5,225 bases of DNA, from positions 1 to 5,225 of the forward strand of contig JBAXGW010000130.1 in assembly GCA_037139195.1 (NCBI GenBank), read 5' to 3'. Positions 4,013-5,225 of this stretch are shown in pieces. Below the pieces are notes generated by a model. It was given only the letters and a program-made list of their open reading frames with translations, was not told the DNA's origin and ran no database searches. The stretch comes from JBAXGW01 sp037139195. Its GTDB lineage: Bacteria; Bacteroidota; Bacteroidia; Bacteroidales; JAHJDW01. Made by a program: the position numbers and the translations under genes. The stretch's first letter is position 1; each line of letters starts with the position of its first letter.

Positions 4013-5131
4013 TTATCTTGCATGTTTCCATTTCTCTGGTTGGGAGTCATAAGCACAAGATTTCGAACAATACCCGTAACCGCTCCAACTGGTTTGCTGA
4101 AATTGTTCACCACCCACAGTACTCCAACCATTACCAGAAAAACTTTTGCCACATTGACCACAAGTATGAGACTCACTTGACGAAGATGACGATGACGAAC
4201 TTGAATTGTATGATTGACCCGTAGAATTATAAAAACTTGATGGCGAAAAAATGGCAATTACAGAAAAGGTTATAACGAATAATTTAAAAAAATATAGATA
4301 TGATTTCTTGAAATTAATAAATTGAGATATTAGATTATTAAAAATAAGGGCCAATAAAGCTGAGATTAAGCCGATTGTAACTAAAATAATAAAATGAAAA
4401 CCCGATGATAATAATGCCAATAATGGCAACCCAATTAATAATCCAGGTAATAAGTATTTTTTTGAATTTACGAGGTCAGTAATTTTTGTAGAAACATTTT
4501 GAATACTAAAAGCTGTTGCACTCTTCATCTCTTCTTCCGTTAGAGGTGTTGCACCTGCTTTAATAAGTAATTGTGTTATTTCTAATGATTTTTGTTGATA
4601 TGAAATAAACAGAGGAGACGCTCCGTCTTTTCTTCTTTTATTTACATCAGCATTATTGTCAATAAGCAATCTTATTGCTTCAATATTTTTTAATTTAATT
4701 GCATATATTAGTGGAGTTTCAAGATTGGAGTTAGACGTCATATTCACATCTGCACCTTTTTCAATTATTAGTTTTAACAATTCAATACTTTTCCCTGCAA
4801 ATCCATTTTTTTCAGCGATAAGTGTAAATATGGGTGTAGGAATTAGATTATCATAATAATTCAAATTAGCACCATACTCTATTAGGAGCTTGACAATTTC
4901 GACTTGTCCAGTACTAAATGCATCAAAAATTGGCAAATGTAGCTCTTCTTGATTTCTATTATTATTGTATTTATATATTGAATTTGGGTTCAGCCCTGCA
5001 TCAAGAAGTAGTTTTACAACAGTAGCATCTCCATGCTCTGAATAGTGACACAAATTGTGCTGATGATAAGTAATTTCTAATTTTGCTAAATTGTCAATAG
5101 CATCTTGTTTTGATTTTGAAATATTTTCCAT
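4013..5131 (-). CDS. Ankyrin-repeat membrane protein with zinc-ribbon-like tail
   Basis: The 372-residue protein has three parts. Residues ~30-196 hold about five ankyrin repeats, recognisable by VVKLLLDAGLNPN (39-50), EIVKLLIEYGANLN (78-91), LLKLIIEKGADVN (118-130), TPLIYAIKLKN...LLIDNNADVN (139-164) and SPLFISYQQ...LLIKAGATP (172-196); these are protein-binding scaffolds. Residues ~226-243, 246-264 and 280-296 are three likely membrane helices. After them come a run of ten Ser (310-319) and a C-terminal module with Cys at 324, 327, 355 and 359 in the form CGQCGKSFSGNGW ... YCSKSCAYD. This is a probable zinc-binding ribbon; similar tails occur in other Bacteroidota proteins. There is no signal peptide, so the ankyrin part is likely cytoplasmic; three helices would put the Cys module outside, unless one helix is re-entrant. 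The ATG at 5131 is the first in frame and is near the repeats. No RBS or clear promoter is visible. A weak 6-bp hairpin (ATGCAA/TTGCAT, 4004-4023) overlaps the stop. The partner and role are unknown. Confidence 0.88.
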   Translation of the reverse strand: MENISKSKQDAIDNLAKLEITYHQHNLCHYSEHGDATVVKLLLDAGLNPNSIYKYNNNRNQEELHLPIFDAFSTGQVEIVKLLIEYGANLNYYDNLIPTPIFTLIAEKNGFAGKSIELLKLIIEKGADVNMTSNSNLETPLIYAIKLKNIEAIRLLIDNNADVNKRRKDGASPLFISYQQKSLEITQLLIKAGATPLTEEEMKSATAFSIQNVSTKITDLVNSKKYLLPGLLIGLPLLALLSSGFHFIILVTIGLISALLALIFNNLISQFINFKKSYLYFFKLFVITFSVIAIFSPSSFYNSTGQSYNSSSSSSSSSSESHTCGQCGKSFSGNGWSTVGGEQFQQTSWSGYGYCSKSCAYDSQPEKWKHAR

Positions 5132-5225
5132 TCAACTTGTTTTTTATGTTAATAATTTATTAATGATTAATTACTATGGTCAAACGAATTGTGCGTTGGT
5201 TTGACATCTTCACATTTGCATTTTT
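5132..5225. other. Upstream region of the ankyrin gene
   Basis: These 94 bases hold the leader of the ankyrin gene on the minus strand and the right arm of the inverted repeat (5177-5190). I see no exact TAnnTTTG promoter element on the minus strand. A 15-codon minus-strand frame (MSNQRTIRLTIVINH) crosses the repeat arm but is too short to support as a gene. Confidence 0.4.

Larger units (their letters stand above)
3830..5190. repeat. Imperfect 14-bp inverted repeat bracketing the ankyrin gene
   Basis: AACTCGTTTGACCA at 3830-3843 is the reverse complement of TGGTCAAACGAATT at 5177-5190 at 13 of 14 positions. The pair encloses only the ankyrin gene and its spacers. One arm starts about 10 bases from the broken gene remnant. 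A match this long at any distance is not rare by chance in 5 kb of AT-rich DNA, so the end-of-element reading rests mainly on position. No target duplication or transposase is visible. Confidence 0.3.

Noticed and set aside
3982..4257. 91-codon minus-strand frame and a 68-codon plus-strand frame over the end of the ankyrin gene
   Set aside because: Both lie in other frames over the well-supported Ser-tract and Cys4 coding region and look like shadows of it.

Overview
The window looks like accessory DNA from a member of the Bacteroidota. The evidence is an AT-rich genome, a TAnnTTTG-type -7 promoter element in front of the first gene, no Shine-Dalgarno-like sequence at the starts, a large secreted protein of the kind exported in this phylum, a DUF6266-type protein (a family I know only from Bacteroidota), and an ankyrin protein ending in a Cys-x2-Cys ... 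Cys-x3-Cys tail. No marker gene allows a finer placement.

Layout. (1) 1-1504: a promoter and a secreted beta-rich protein on the plus strand. Its last ~25 residues look unrelated to the rest, and it lacks the C-terminal sorting domain such proteins normally carry, so it appears to have been cut by recombination near 1420-1430. (2) 1567-2829: two minus-strand genes, a DUF6266-type protein and, upstream of it, a small J-domain protein. Between them lie a tandem 7-bp direct repeat and a weak terminator-like hairpin. (3) 2830-3682: about 850 bases with no convincing gene but many inverted and direct repeats. These include a nested hairpin with a perfect 15-bp stem, two long imperfect cruciform-type repeats, and a 14-bp GC-rich direct repeat whose copies lie exactly 300 bp apart. 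(4) 3602-3817: a Rho-independent-type terminator following the 44-codon 3' end of a minus-strand gene whose 5' part is missing. (5) 3830-5190: a block carrying a minus-strand gene for an ankyrin-repeat, membrane, zinc-ribbon-like protein, bracketed by an imperfect 14-bp inverted repeat.

How it fits together. The truncated gene, the headless gene tail, the repeat-dense noncoding stretch and small unrelated genes all facing one way suggest a mosaic of inserted segments rather than one operon. No integrase, transposase or relaxase is visible, so the mobilising machinery, if any, lies outside the window or acts in trans. I see no complete new biochemical system. The most unusual material is the repeat island at 2930-3550 and the boundaries it may mark.
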